DNA of 64,000 nt from Lachnospiraceae bacterium (GCA_017472605.1 JAFUPV010000005.1:62001-126000), one strand, 5' to 3'. Shown: positions 9,234 through 18,295, counted from the stretch's first letter. Numbers and translations are program-made. The notes: generated by a model from the letters alone, not told the origin.

Positions 9234-9884
9234 ATGGCAGCAGCAATTATTGAAGAGATTTCTGAGTTTTTACAGAAAGGCCGTGCAAAGAATGTAAAGA
9301 AACTGGTTGAGGAAGCACTGGCACAGGGAATTGACGCGCAGGAGATTCTGAATGAGGGACTTCTTTCCGGAATGATGATTGTCGGCGGAAAGTTCAAGCG
9401 CAATGAAGTGTTTGTACCGGAGGTTCTGGTTGCGGCAAGAGCAATGAACGCAGGCGTTGCGATCCTTGAGCCGCATCTGGTAGCAGCAGGAAACGAGCCG
9501 ATGGGCAAGGCGGTAATCGGAACCGTTAAGGGTGACCTTCACGACATCGGTAAGAATCTGGTTGCAATGATGATGAAGGCAGCCGGCTTCGAGGTGTATG
9601 ACCTTGGCGTTGACGTTGAGGCAGAGACTTTTGTTGAGAAGGCAGAAGAGGTTGGAGCAGACGTGATCGGTATGTCTGCGCTTCTGACAACGACAATGCC
9701 GAATATGCAGTCCGTAATCGATGCACTGAATGCAAAGGGCGTTCGTGAGAAGTACATCGTAATGATCGGCGGCGCACCGGTAACAGAAAGCTTCAAGGAG
9801 CAGATCGGTGCCGACTATTACACCGCAGACGCAACGTCTGCTGCAGAGGTGGCAAAGGCTGCAGTTGAGGCGAAGAAAGCCTGA
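9234..9884 (+). CDS. Corrinoid (cobalamin-binding) methyl-carrier protein
   Basis: This 216-residue protein is a methyl carrier of the MtaC/MtbC/MttC type. An N-terminal helical cap (about residues 1-85, with ILNEGLLSGMMIVGGKF) precedes the cobalamin-binding domain. The signature VKGDLHDIGKNLV contains the Asp-x-His-x-x-Gly motif whose histidine ligates cobalt, and IGMSALLTTTMPNM and VMIGGAPVT are the other conserved stretches. It would carry the methyl group between the neighbouring methyltransferase and an acceptor. I chose ATG 9234 because GGAGG lies seven bases upstream, and the family begins there; an earlier ATG at 9207 lacks this. A hairpin (9166-9198, CACAGCT pairing with AGCTGTG) sits in the leader between this gene and the methyltransferase gene. 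Confidence 0.92.
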   Translation: MAAAIIEEISEFLQKGRAKNVKKLVEEALAQGIDAQEILNEGLLSGMMIVGGKFKRNEVFVPEVLVAARAMNAGVAILEPHLVAAGNEPMGKAVIGTVKGDLHDIGKNLVAMMMKAAGFEVYDLGVDVEAETFVEKAEEVGADVIGMSALLTTTMPNMQSVIDALNAKGVREKYIVMIGGAPVTESFKEQIGADYYTADATSAAEVAKAAVEAKKA

Positions 9885-9918
9885 TTTGCATCAACGATTG
9901 TTGATGAGAAGATTCCGG

Positions 9919-9948
9919 ACGGGATGCTGTGACTGCGGCATCCCGTTT
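9919..9948 (+). terminator. Hairpin between corrinoid protein and reactivase genes
   Basis: A 9-bp stem (ACGGGATGC pairing with GCATCCCGT, 10-base loop) is followed by only a short TTT. It looks like a weak or conditional terminator that lowers expression of the downstream activator relative to the carrier protein. Confidence 0.5.
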
Positions 9949-9977
9949 CCTGCATGAAGGAGGAAAAACAGGCAGTG

Positions 9978-12212
9978 ATGGAACAGTTTTTTGAGATCGA
10001 TGGATTTTGTGTGAATATCAATCAGAAATCAGTCTTTGCGATCATTGACTGCTACGAAGACAGTCCGGTCTACGAAGCCATCGTTGATGAATATGAGGAA
10101 ATTCACGAGGAAATGCTGGCTCTGGCAAAACCGGTTGGAATTCTCGGATTCGGCAGACTTCCAAAGGAACTGGAAACAGAGGAATATAAAGAAAATACAC
10201 CTGTGATCTATGCGTTTACCAGCATAGGAAACGGGATTAAGGAACGCAGCACACAGGCGTTTGATGACGGTGATTACGTGAAGGGAATGCTCTGCGACGC
10301 CATGGCGGACGACGCGCTGTTTTCCATGGAGGAGAGGCTGATTGAGGTGCTGACAGAAGTCTGCAGAGCCCGCCATGTGGGAATTCGGCGCCGTCTGGAA
10401 GCACCGCAGGATATCCCGATGATCGCTCAGCGGATTGCCTGGGAATATCTGGAGCTGGAAAAACGGTTTGGAATCGGAATTACAGAGGGCTTCATGCTGG
10501 ATCCGGTGAAATCGTCCTGCCAGATTTTCATTCTGACAGAGGATGAGAAAACCTTCCGCGCTTCCCATGACTGCCGCAAATGTGCCCGTCTGGACTGTAA
10601 GATGAGGAACATTCCGCCGACGGAAATTACGGTAAAGCGGGGCAGTGAATCGAGAACCGTCACGCTGATTGACGGAGAATCACTGATGGATCTGCTTCTG
10701 CGGGAAGGCTATTACATCAGCGCTGTCTGCGGAGGAAGAGGACGGTGCGGCAAATGCGGTGTGCAGATCCTGGAGGGGTTCTGCCAGCCATCGGCGGCAG
10801 ACCGTGCATTCTATCAGCCAGAGGAGCTGAAGGCTGGCTGGCGCCTTTCCTGTGAATGTTATCCGACGGATGATCTTGTCGTTGCCTTTGATCTGGCGGA
10901 TGAATCGGAGATTGTGGTACCGGATCTGGAAGAAGAGCCGCAGGGCACAGGCAATTGCGCTGGAGACGCTGCAGATGCAGCTGCAGATGGTACCGCAGCT
11001 TCTTATCAGGCGGCGATTGACATCGGCACGACAACCATTGCGATTCAGCTCTATGAAGAGGGAAGGGAAGCGCCGGTTCACACGGTGACGATGATCAACG
11101 GACAGCGGACGTTTGGAGCCGATGTCATTACGAGAATCCAGGCGTCTGTTGAGGGAAAAAAGGAGCAGCTGCAGAAAATCATCCGGACAGATCTGATCCG
11201 CGGATTGGAAAAACTGATGGGAGAAGCACAGGTTCATCCCGATCGGCTGAAAAAAATCGTGATTGCCTGCAACACGACCATGAGCCACCTGCTGATGGGC
11301 TATCCCTGCGATTCCCTTGGTGTGTATCCGTTTACTCCGGTAAACATCGGTCTGATCCGCGGAACCTCCGAGGAGATTTTGGGCAGCTCCAGTCTGGACG
11401 CGGAGGTTGTGATCCTTCCGGGAATCTCAACTTATGTGGGCGGCGACATTACGGCAGGTCTCTATGCCTGCGGATTTGCGCAGAACGGAGAAATCAGCCT
11501 GCTGATCGATCTGGGAACAAACGGAGAAATGGCAATCGGAAACAGGGAGCGGATTCTGACCACATCAACGGCTGCCGGTCCCGCTTTTGAGGGCGGCAAC
11601 ATCAGCTGGGGAACGGGAAGCATTCCCGGTGCCATCTGCTCGGTAACCATTGAAGAGGAAACGGCCCATGTTTCAACGATCCAGAACAAAACAGCGACAG
11701 GTATCTGCGGAACCGGTGTGGTGGAAGCCGTGTCGGAGCTGGTAAAAGAAGGTCTGGTGGATGAAACCGGTCTTCTGGACGAGGACTATTTTGACGATGG
11801 GTTCCCGCTGGCAAAGACAGCGGACGGTCAGACGATTGTCTTCACTCAGAAGGATGTGCGGGAAATTCAGCTGGCAAAAGCGGCCATCCGTGCAGGAATT
11901 GAGACGTTGACTGCGCGCTATGGAATCACGAAAGAGAAGATCGGCACCGTCTATCTTGCAGGAGGCTTCGGCTTCAAGCTGGATTGCGAAAAAGCAATTG
12001 CCATCGGCATGCTTCCGGAAGAATTCCGTGACCGTGTCCGGGCAATTGGAAACAGTTCGCTTCAGGGCGCAGCCCGTTTTCTGAAGGATCCGGACGGCGA
12101 ATCGGTTCTTTTGGGGCTTGCAGCAATTTCAGAAGAAATCGCGCTGTCAACAGATCCGGATTTTAATGCGTGGTATATGGATTCGATGATGTTTGAAGAA
12201 GAAAAGATCTGA
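9978..12212 (+). CDS. Corrinoid activation protein (2Fe-2S plus ASKHA domains, RamA/MtvA-like class)
   Basis: The 744-residue product should reductively reactivate the corrinoid protein after accidental oxidation, using ATP. Residues 1-210 resemble the methionine synthase activation-type domain and end in a cysteine cluster (CRKCARLDCKMR). A plant-type ferredoxin domain follows, with Cys-x5-Cys-x2-Cys in CGGRGRCGKC and a fourth Cys in LSCECYP. The rest is an ASKHA ATPase with IDIGTTTIAIQL, DLGTNGEMAIGN and VYLAGGFG nucleotide motifs. AAGGAGG (9957-9963) is 14 bases before ATG 9978 and 11 before an in-frame GTG at 9975, either of which could be used; ATG 9954 has no ribosome site. Same strand and module as the two preceding genes. 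Confidence 0.88.
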   Translation: MEQFFEIDGFCVNINQKSVFAIIDCYEDSPVYEAIVDEYEEIHEEMLALAKPVGILGFGRLPKELETEEYKENTPVIYAFTSIGNGIKERSTQAFDDGDYVKGMLCDAMADDALFSMEERLIEVLTEVCRARHVGIRRRLEAPQDIPMIAQRIAWEYLELEKRFGIGITEGFMLDPVKSSCQIFILTEDEKTFRASHDCRKCARLDCKMRNIPPTEITVKRGSESRTVTLIDGESLMDLLLREGYYISAVCGGRGRCGKCGVQILEGFCQPSAADRAFYQPEELKAGWRLSCECYPTDDLVVAFDLADESEIVVPDLEEEPQGTGNCAGDAADAAADGTAASYQAAIDIGTTTIAIQLYEEGREAPVHTVTMINGQRTFGADVITRIQASVEGKKEQLQKIIRTDLIRGLEKLMGEAQVHPDRLKKIVIACNTTMSHLLMGYPCDSLGVYPFTPVNIGLIRGTSEEILGSSSLDAEVVILPGISTYVGGDITAGLYACGFAQNGEISLLIDLGTNGEMAIGNRERILTTSTAAGPAFEGGNISWGTGSIPGAICSVTIEEETAHVSTIQNKTATGICGTGVVEAVSELVKEGLVDETGLLDEDYFDDGFPLAKTADGQTIVFTQKDVREIQLAKAAIRAGIETLTARYGITKEKIGTVYLAGGFGFKLDCEKAIAIGMLPEEFRDRVRAIGNSSLQGAARFLKDPDGESVLLGLAAISEEIALSTDPDFNAWYMDSMMFEEEKI

Positions 12213-12224
12213 GCGGGAAGAAAA

Positions 12225-12269
12225 AAATCCGCCGGACATGTCGGTAACATGTCCGGGCGGATTTTTTTT
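12225..12269. terminator. Bidirectional terminator between convergent genes
   Basis: A long stem (AATCCGCC-GGACATG pairing with CATGTCC-GGGCGGATT, one bulge) is flanked by A7 on the left and T8 on the right, so it can end transcription of the reactivase gene and of the deacetylase gene from the other side. Confidence 0.9.
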
Positions 12270-12271
12270 CG

Positions 12272-13096
12272 TTAGAACAGCGTAACCATCTGGCCGCCCG
12301 GAATTTCCCTGATCTCATTGTTCACGGAAATCCAGACAGACTGGAAGTTGGGATTGTAGACCTTGTCCCCGGCAGCGGTGTACTGCAGTCTCTTTGCATC
12401 TTCCATGTAATCCACGATTTCGATGTTGGTTGCATACCAGATGTCATCACGGCCGCCGACCAGCTTACAGAAGTCCTCCATCAGCTCCCAGTTGTTCTGA
12501 AGTCCAAACTCATAGCTGTGTCCCCAGACATACATCATGTACAGGTACTGGGTTTTGAACAGATCGACAAACTGCTGACCAAGCTCCAGAAGATTCCGGT
12601 TGTGGTGGCAGGTTGCACCCCAGGTCAGGAAATTCTCCGGCATGCCGAAGCTCATGGTACTCTGAACGGTTCTCGCATACTTAATGCCAAGGGCGGGAAG
12701 GATATCCACAATTTCCTTCGAATAGGAACCGTTGGGATAGGACATGCCGCGGATCGGATATCCAACCGCTTCTTCCAGAACCTTCCGGTCCTCCATGACC
12801 TGAGCGACCACCTGATCCAGCGGACAGCGGGCGATGGTGGGGTGGGTGTAGGTGTGCGCGGAAACCTCATGTCCCTGATAGAGCTCTTTATACTCCGACA
12901 GCGGAATCCGCTTCGGATCGCCGGCCAGGCACAGACCGGCATTCACATGGAACGTACCCTTGATGCCATACTGATTGAAGATGGAAACAAGACGTCTGTC
13001 TTCTTCTTTTCCATCATCATAGCTCATGGTCAGAACCTTATGCTTTCCGCCCGGAAAACAAACATAAATATTTGGCAGCTTTTTCGTTTCAGCCAT
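12272..13096 (-). CDS. Polysaccharide deacetylase family protein (CE4/NodB-like)
   Basis: This 274-residue protein has the NodB-homology fold. VLTMSYDDGKEED supplies the paired aspartates of motif 1, EVSAHTYTHPTI the metal-binding H-x4-H type motif 2, and GMSYPNGSYSKEIVD fits motif 3. Relatives remove N- or O-acetyl groups from polysaccharides. No signal peptide is present, so the substrate may be a short cytoplasmic saccharide. I chose the ATG whose complement is 13094-13096 because GGAGG lies just upstream in the transcript; the longer open frame runs into the promoter. It is the only - strand gene in the carbohydrate region and is divergent from the aldolase gene. Confidence 0.85.
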   Translation of the reverse strand: MAETKKLPNIYVCFPGGKHKVLTMSYDDGKEEDRRLVSIFNQYGIKGTFHVNAGLCLAGDPKRIPLSEYKELYQGHEVSAHTYTHPTIARCPLDQVVAQVMEDRKVLEEAVGYPIRGMSYPNGSYSKEIVDILPALGIKYARTVQSTMSFGMPENFLTWGATCHHNRNLLELGQQFVDLFKTQYLYMMYVWGHSYEFGLQNNWELMEDFCKLVGGRDDIWYATNIEIVDYMEDAKRLQYTAAGDKVYNPNFQSVWISVNNEIREIPGGQMVTLF

Positions 13097-13142
13097 AACA
13101 AATCCTCCAGATTCATAAAAGAATGATAGTACATGTACAATA

Positions 13143-13170
13143 AGTATAACATGTCCCCGAAAAAAGTCAA
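13143..13170 (-). promoter_or_regulatory. Promoter for the polysaccharide deacetylase gene
   Basis: Read on the - strand, TTGACT (13165-13170) and TATACT (13143-13148) are 16 bases apart. A GTACATGTAC palindrome (13129-13138) lies just downstream of the -10 box and could be an operator. Confidence 0.65.
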
Positions 13171-13216
13171 CTTGTATGCACACAACTTGTTTTTTCAGCC
13201 CAGGCGGTAAAAGAAT

Positions 13217-13245
13217 TTGACTTTCCCCGGTGTTTGTAGTACATT
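13217..13245 (+). promoter_or_regulatory. Candidate promoter for the aldolase-isomerase genes
   Basis: TTGACT (13217-13222) and TACATT (13240-13245) are separated by 17 bases. The -10 region overlaps AGTACATTA, which recurs at 13313-13321 in the leader and resembles the AGTACAT by the divergent promoter, suggesting a shared regulator. Confidence 0.5.
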
Positions 13246-13352
13246 ATAACTAAAGTAATGTGGTGAATTCTGGCATGGAACACTTGTCTGTTCTCTTGCA
13301 GTCAAGGATACCAGTACATTACAAAAATAAGAATATCCGGAGGAAAAAACAC

Positions 13353-14006
13353 ATGAAATTCTTTATTGATACTGCCAATGTGGAGTACATCAAGGAAGCA
13401 AACGACATGGGCATCATCTGTGGTGTTACCACAAACCCGTCTCTGATCGCAAAAGAGGGAAGAGTATTTGAAGAAGTAATCGCTGAGATCGCTTCCATGG
13501 TAGACGGACCGATCAGCGGTGAGGTAAAGGCAACAACGGTTGATGCGGCAACCATGATCGAAGAGGGTATTGCAATCAGCAAGATCCATCCGAACATGGT
13601 AGTTAAGATCCCGATGACAGCAGAAGGCTTAAAGGCAACCAAGGCTCTGAGCGCAATGGGTATCAAGACAAATGTGACACTGGTATTCTCCGCAGCACAG
13701 GCACTTCTGGCAGCAAGAGCAGGCGCAACCTACGTTTCCCCGTTCCTGGGCAGACTGGATGACATCTCCATGCCTGGTATCGACCTGATTCAGTCCATCT
13801 CCGAGATCTTCCAGATCCACGGAATCGAGACCGAAATCATCGCGGCAAGCGTTCGCAACCCGATCCATGTGATCGACTGCGCACTGGCAGGTGCTGACAT
13901 CGCAACCGTTCCTTACAATGTACTGATGCAGATGGTGAACCATCCGCTGACCACTCAGGGAATTGAGAAATTCAAGAAAGATTACATCGCTGTATTTGGT
14001 GAGTAA
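13353..14006 (+). CDS. fsa: Fructose-6-phosphate aldolase / transaldolase-like protein
   Basis: This 217-residue protein matches the short transaldolase family (FSA/TalC, about 215-220 residues). [13 protein letters not shown] opens the barrel, [13 protein letters not shown] is the family signature, the Schiff-base lysine lies in MVVKIPMT, and [12 protein letters not shown] and [11 protein letters not shown] are conserved. It would split or join fructose-6-phosphate or related sugar phosphates with dihydroxyacetone or glyceraldehyde-3-phosphate. The start at 13353 has CGGAGGA nine bases upstream; the longer open frame is untranslated leader. It lies 34 bases before the isomerase gene, so both probably serve one sugar route. 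True transaldolase activity cannot be excluded from sequence. Confidence 0.88.
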   Translation: MKFFIDTANVEYIKEANDMGIICGVTTNPSLIAKEGRVFEEVIAEIASMVDGPISGEVKATTVDAATMIEEGIAISKIHPNMVVKIPMTAEGLKATKALSAMGIKTNVTLVFSAAQALLAARAGATYVSPFLGRLDDISMPGIDLIQSISEIFQIHGIETEIIAASVRNPIHVIDCALAGADIATVPYNVLMQMVNHPLTTQGIEKFKKDYIAVFGE

Positions 14007-14040
14007 TTCAAAATAAAAACAATAAGGAGGACAAATTACT

Positions 14041-15525
14041 ATGAACAACATACCACAGGTTAAGCTTGGCATTATCGCAGTAAGCAGAGACTGTTTCCCG
14101 ATGACTCTTTCCGAGTCCAGAAGAGCAAAGGTAGTTGCTGCTTACGCAGCAAAGGGCGGAGAGATCTTCGAGTGCAAGACTACCGTTGAGAATGAGAAGG
14201 ACGCAATGAAGGCGCTGGCTGAGGTAAAGGCTGCCGGATGTAACGCACTGGTTGTGTTCCTTGGAAACTTTGGTCCGGAGACAAGCGAGACTCTGCTTGC
14301 AAAGTATTTTGACGGCCCGGTTATGTACGCGGCAGCTGCAGAGGAAGGCAAGGATCTTCTTCTTGACGACCGCGGCGACGCTTACTGCGGTGTTCTGAAC
14401 CTGAGCTACAATCTGAAGCTGCGCAACATCAAGGCTTACATCCCGGAGAACCCGGTTGGCGACGCTGAGGAAGTTGCTGATCTGATCGCAGGCTTCGTTC
14501 CGATCGCAAGAACGATCCTTGGCTTAAGCAATCTGAAGATCATCAGCTTTGGTCCGCGTCCGCAGGATTTCCTTGCATGTAACGCACCGATCAAGCAGCT
14601 CTACAACATTGACGTTGAGATCGAGGAGAACTCCGAGCTTGACCTGTTCGCTGCTTTCAATGAGCACAAGGACGATCCGAGAATCCCGGCACTGGCTGCA
14701 GAGATGGCAGAAGAGCTGGGCGCAGGAAACAACTTCCCGAACATCCTTCCGACGCTTGCACAGTATGAGCTGACTCTGCTTGACTGGGCTGAGGCTCACA
14801 AGGGATCCAGAGAGCATGTTGTTTTCGCAAACAAGTGCTGGCCGGCGTTCCAGACTCAGTTCGGCTTCGTTCCGTGCTATGTAAACAGCCGTCTGACTGC
14901 AAAGGGAATGGCTGTATCCTGTGAGGTTGATATCTACGGCGCACTGTCCGAGTACATCGGAACCTGCGTATCCGACGATGCAGTAACTCTGCTTGACATC
15001 AACAACACCGTTCCGAAGGACATGTACAACGAGAGCATCAAGGGTCAGTTCGCATATGACTACAAGCTGACCGACACCTTCATGGGCTTCCACTGCGGAA
15101 ACACTCCGGCATGTAAGCTGGCGTTCCGTGAGATGAGAAACCAGAAGATCATGGCAAGAAGCCTTGGCGAGGCTGTTACATACGGAACTCTTGAGGGAGA
15201 CATCGCTCCTGGCGAGATCACCTTCTTCCGTCTGCAGAGCACCTCTGACGCACAGCTTCGCGCTTACGTTGCTCAGGGTGAGGTTCTTCCGGTTAAGACT
15301 CAGAGCTTCGGCGGCATCGGCGTGTTCGCAATTCCGCAGATGGGACGTTTCTACCGTCACGTTCTGGTTGAGAAGAACTATCCGCACCACGGTGCAGTTG
15401 CTTTCGGTCACTACGGAAAGGCAATCTTCGAAGTGTTCAAGTACCTTGGCGTAACCGATATCGGTTTCAATCAGCCGAAGGGCATGATGTACCCGACTGA
15501 GAATCCGTTTGAGGGCTGGGAGTAA
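14041..15525 (+). CDS. L-fucose/L-arabinose isomerase family protein
   Basis: The 494-residue protein fits the L-fucose/L-arabinose isomerase superfamily, which interconverts aldoses and ketoses with a divalent metal. The N-terminal half (KLGIIAVSRDCFPMTLSESR, CNALVVFLGNFGPE) resembles the substrate-binding domains, and CWPAFQTQFGFVPCYVNSRL with AVSCEVDIYGALSEY is the conserved core carrying acidic metal ligands. A precise sugar cannot be assigned. GGAGG lies upstream of ATG 14041. Codon use is strongly biased and suggests high expression. It sits in an apparent operon with the aldolase gene upstream and the DUF4867-like gene downstream, though a terminator lies before the latter. Confidence 0.85.
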   Translation: MNNIPQVKLGIIAVSRDCFPMTLSESRRAKVVAAYAAKGGEIFECKTTVENEKDAMKALAEVKAAGCNALVVFLGNFGPETSETLLAKYFDGPVMYAAAAEEGKDLLLDDRGDAYCGVLNLSYNLKLRNIKAYIPENPVGDAEEVADLIAGFVPIARTILGLSNLKIISFGPRPQDFLACNAPIKQLYNIDVEIEENSELDLFAAFNEHKDDPRIPALAAEMAEELGAGNNFPNILPTLAQYELTLLDWAEAHKGSREHVVFANKCWPAFQTQFGFVPCYVNSRLTAKGMAVSCEVDIYGALSEYIGTCVSDDAVTLLDINNTVPKDMYNESIKGQFAYDYKLTDTFMGFHCGNTPACKLAFREMRNQKIMARSLGEAVTYGTLEGDIAPGEITFFRLQSTSDAQLRAYVAQGEVLPVKTQSFGGIGVFAIPQMGRFYRHVLVEKNYPHHGAVAFGHYGKAIFEVFKYLGVTDIGFNQPKGMMYPTENPFEGWE

Positions 15526-15555
15526 TTCACGGTCTCTGATTTTTGAAATCCGCCT

Positions 15556-15584
15556 ATCCGGGCTGCGGCAGCGGCCCGGATTTT
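15556..15584 (+). terminator. Terminator after the isomerase gene
   Basis: ATCCGGGC pairs with GCCCGGAT around a 10-base loop, followed by TTTT. It may be partial, because the next gene starts 62 bases later in the same direction. Confidence 0.65.
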
Positions 15585-15645
15585 GTATCGAAAGATGTGC
15601 TGTCGATTTTGGCAGCAAACGATGTGAGTGAAAGGACGCTTTGCT

Positions 15646-16269
15646 ATGATTACAATTAAGAAAATTACCGATCCGGCATACAACCGCTACGGAAAAGTAG
15701 TAGAAGGCTATGATCTGGCCGAACTGACAAAAGCAATGGAAGCAACTCCGGTACCGGAAGACGTTGTTTACGTTGGAAGCGTTGCCGAACTGGAAGCAAC
15801 CGATGCGGCAAAGGAATTTGCAGCCCGTTTCTATGGCGGAATGCCGATCCAGCTGGGATATTGCAATGGTCATAACTCCCTGCTGAACGCTCTGGAATAT
15901 CATCGTGATTCCGAAGTAAATGTTGCAATGACAGATCTGATCGTGCTGGTTGGTGCTGTTCAGGACATCAAGGCAGATTATACCTATGACACTTCTCTGG
16001 TGGAAGCGTTCCTCGTTCCGGCAGGAACCGTTTTCCAGATGTATGAGACAACGCTTCACTATGCTCCCTGCGGCGTAAACGGCAACGGATTCAAGAACGT
16101 TGTTATCTTGCCGAGAGGAACCAACGCAGAGTGTGTTCCGGATCCGAACGCAGTTGGTGAGGATAAGCTGAGAACTCATGTAAACAAGTGGCTCATCGCT
16201 CACCCGGATGCAAAGATCGCCGGTGCGGTAAATGGTCTGATTGGTGAAAACATTTCTGTTGCAGAATAA
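15646..16269 (+). CDS. DUF4867-like protein
   Basis: This 207-residue protein looks like the DUF4867 family found beside sugar isomerases in Lachnospiraceae; I recognise it by overall character and setting, not by a catalytic motif. It is a probable soluble cupin-type protein: mixed beta segments, GYCNGHNS, DTSLVEAFLVPAGTVFQMYETTLHYAPC (metal-binding-like Glu and His in the last stretch) and PRGTNAECVPD. Relatives could isomerise or bind a sugar, but no activity is known to me. AAAGGA lies nine bases before ATG 15646. It probably works with the isomerase gene upstream. Confidence 0.65.
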   Translation: MITIKKITDPAYNRYGKVVEGYDLAELTKAMEATPVPEDVVYVGSVAELEATDAAKEFAARFYGGMPIQLGYCNGHNSLLNALEYHRDSEVNVAMTDLIVLVGAVQDIKADYTYDTSLVEAFLVPAGTVFQMYETTLHYAPCGVNGNGFKNVVILPRGTNAECVPDPNAVGEDKLRTHVNKWLIAHPDAKIAGAVNGLIGENISVAE

Positions 16270-16290
16270 AGAATGATGTGATAAACTAGA

Positions 16291-16323
16291 GTGTGTCTGA
16301 AACTGGTATTTCAGGCACACTTT
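16291..16323 (+). terminator. Terminator after the DUF4867-like gene
   Basis: GTGTGTCTGAAA pairs with TTTCAGGCACAC (one G-U pair) around a 6-base loop; only TTT follows, so strength is moderate. It separates the sugar genes from gltX. Confidence 0.65.
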
Positions 16324-16424
16324 GGCGTTATTTATACATTCAGGCGAGCATGCCAATGACAGACTTAATCGTGTTTATGCCCCCGGCACCTGGATGTGGA
16401 TGATAAGGAATTTTGGAGGAAATT

Positions 16425-17885
16425 ATGAGTAAGGTAAGAACAAGATTTGCACCCAGCCCGACTGGAAGAATGCATGTAGGTAACTTGAGAACCGCATTAT
16501 ATGCGTATCTGATCTCAAAGCATGAGAACGGAGATTTTTTGCTTCGTATTGAGGATACCGACCAGGAACGTCAGGTGGAAGGTGCTGTTGAAATTATCTA
16601 CCGTACCATGCAGAAGACCGGACTGATTCACGATGAGGGTCCGGATAAGGACGGCGGCGTTGGCCCCTACGTTCAGAGTGAGCGTCAGGCAAGCGGAATC
16701 TATCTGGAGTACGCAAAGAAGCTGATCGAGAAAGGAGAGGCTTACTACTGTTTCTGTGACAAGGAGCGTCTGGAGACTCTTCACACCACCATCGGCGACA
16801 AGGAGATCAGCATCTACGACAAGCACTGCCTGAATCTGTCCAAAGAGGAAATCGAGGCAAACCTTGCTGCCGGAAAGCCCTATGTCATCCGCCAGAACAA
16901 TCCCCGCACCGGAACCACCACCTTCCATGACGAAATCTATGGTGACATTTCCGTTGACAATGCGGAGCTGGATGACATGATTCTGATTAAGTCCGATGGT
17001 TTCCCGACCTACAACTTTGCCAACGTAATCGACGACCATCTGATGGGAATTACCCACGTTGTCCGCGGCAACGAGTATCTGTCTTCCTCTCCGAAGTACA
17101 ACCGTCTCTACGATGCCTTCGGCTGGGAGGTTCCGATCTATGTTCACTGCCCGCTGATCACGGACGAGGAGCACAAAAAGCTGTCCAAGCGCTGCGGTCA
17201 TTCCTCCTTCGAGGATCTGCTGGAGCAGGGCTTTGTCACGGAGGCAATCGTAAACTTCGTTGCTCTCCTCGGCTGGAGTCCGGAGGACAACCAGGAGAAG
17301 ATGACGCTGCAGGAGATGATCGAGAAGTTTGACTACCGCCGCATGAGCAAGTCCCCGGCTGTTTTCGACTATGGCAAGCTGAAGTGGTTAAACGGCGAGT
17401 ATATCAAGGCCATGGACGACGCAGAATACATGGAAATGGCTCTTCCTTACGTGAAGGAGTATGTAACCAGATCCTGCAACTATGAGAAGATTGCTGCAAT
17501 GGTTAAGACAAGAATCGAAGTGTTCCCGGACATCAAAGAACTGGTTGATTTCTTCCAGGAAGTACCGGAGTATGACATTTCCATGTACACCCACAAGAAA
17601 ATGAAGACAAACGCAGAGAGCTCCCTTGCAGTTCTGAAGGAAGTCCTTCCTGTTCTGCAGGCTCAGGAGGATTACTCCAACGACGCTCTTTACCAGACTC
17701 TTGTTGCCTTTGTCGGTGAGAAGGGCTATAAGAACGGCTATGTGATGTGGCCGATCCGTACCGCAGTTTCCGGCAAGCAGACCACGCCGGGCGGTGCAAC
17801 GGAGCTGATGGAGATCCTTGGCAGGGACGAGTCTCTGGCAAGAATTCAGGCTGCCATTGAGAAGCTGAGTGCAGAACTGGCGTAA
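16425..17885 (+). CDS. gltX: Glutamyl-tRNA synthetase
   Basis: The 486-residue enzyme attaches glutamate to tRNA-Glu in the cytoplasm. The class I HIGH-type motif is [19 protein letters not shown] near the N-terminus, and the KMSKS-type motif appears as HKKLSKRCG near residue 250. Length is typical of bacterial GltX. I cannot tell from sequence whether it also charges tRNA-Gln, though clostridia commonly use the nondiscriminating form with GatCAB. GGAGGA lies four bases before ATG 16425; the open frame's earlier ATG at 16413 sits on that ribosome site. No T-box leader is visible in the 155-base gap upstream. Confidence 0.95.
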   Translation: MSKVRTRFAPSPTGRMHVGNLRTALYAYLISKHENGDFLLRIEDTDQERQVEGAVEIIYRTMQKTGLIHDEGPDKDGGVGPYVQSERQASGIYLEYAKKLIEKGEAYYCFCDKERLETLHTTIGDKEISIYDKHCLNLSKEEIEANLAAGKPYVIRQNNPRTGTTTFHDEIYGDISVDNAELDDMILIKSDGFPTYNFANVIDDHLMGITHVVRGNEYLSSSPKYNRLYDAFGWEVPIYVHCPLITDEEHKKLSKRCGHSSFEDLLEQGFVTEAIVNFVALLGWSPEDNQEKMTLQEMIEKFDYRRMSKSPAVFDYGKLKWLNGEYIKAMDDAEYMEMALPYVKEYVTRSCNYEKIAAMVKTRIEVFPDIKELVDFFQEVPEYDISMYTHKKMKTNAESSLAVLKEVLPVLQAQEDYSNDALYQTLVAFVGEKGYKNGYVMWPIRTAVSGKQTTPGGATELMEILGRDESLARIQAAIEKLSAELA

Positions 17886-17905
17886 GTCTGAACAGGAATG
17901 AGGTA

Positions 17906-17940
17906 CTGACCGGCTGTTACGCGTTTCGCGAGCCGGTCAG
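17906..17940. repeat. Strong hairpin after gltX
   Basis: CTGACCGGCT pairs with AGCCGGTCAG, and an inner CGCG-TTT-CGCG stem continues it with a 4-base bulge. There is no U tract, so it is more likely an RNA-stability or processing element between gltX and the next gene than a standard terminator. Confidence 0.6.
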
Positions 17941-17971
17941 AAACCGTGAAGACAGAAAGGAGCAACCGACG

Positions 17972-18295
17972 ATGAAACAGGAATTTGAACAGGATGTAAG
18001 AGATACCGTTGTACTGACTCTGGAAGACAATTCCGAACTGGAATGTGCCGTTGTCACCACCCTTACCGCTGCAGGAAGAAACTACATCGCCCTGCTTCCG
18101 TTAGAGGGAATTGAGGCAGAAGAGGGCGAGGTTTATCTGTACCGTTTTGAACTGGATGCAGACGGAAACCCGGATCTGAAGAACATCGAGACCGATGAGG
18201 AGTATGATGCAGCTTCCGACGCTTTTGATGAGTGGCTGGATTCTCAGGAGTACGATGAGCTGGTTGGCGATGATGAGTTTGAGGATGAGGAGTAA
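17972..18295 (+). CDS. DUF1292 family protein
   Basis: This 107-residue acidic protein matches DUF1292, a small conserved Firmicute family of unknown function. The pattern is a beta-rich N-terminus (TVVLTLEDNSELECAVVTTL, GRNYIALLPLE), YLYRFELDADGNPDL, and an acidic tail (DEEYDAASDAFDEWLDS). In many Firmicutes relatives lie near ruvX/yrzL-type genes; here it follows gltX by 86 bases. AAAGGAG precedes ATG 17972. No catalytic or metal motif is seen. Confidence 0.85.
   Translation: MKQEFEQDVRDTVVLTLEDNSELECAVVTTLTAAGRNYIALLPLEGIEAEEGEVYLYRFELDADGNPDLKNIETDEEYDAASDAFDEWLDSQEYDELVGDDEFEDEE

Noticed and set aside
14524-16356. 610-residue open frame on the - strand opposite the isomerase and DUF4867-like genes
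   Set aside because: It crosses a terminator, lacks a ribosome site and is opposite strongly conserved genes; the biased codons of those genes leave the reverse frame open.
16351-16385. Short stretch before gltX (AATGACAGACTTAATCGTG) resembling part of the DUF4867-like gene (MTDLIV)
   Set aside because: The match is about six codons only and does not continue, so a duplicated gene remnant cannot be supported.
16324-16424. Possible T-box leader before gltX
   Set aside because: No T-box sequence, specifier stem or terminator/antiterminator pair is visible.
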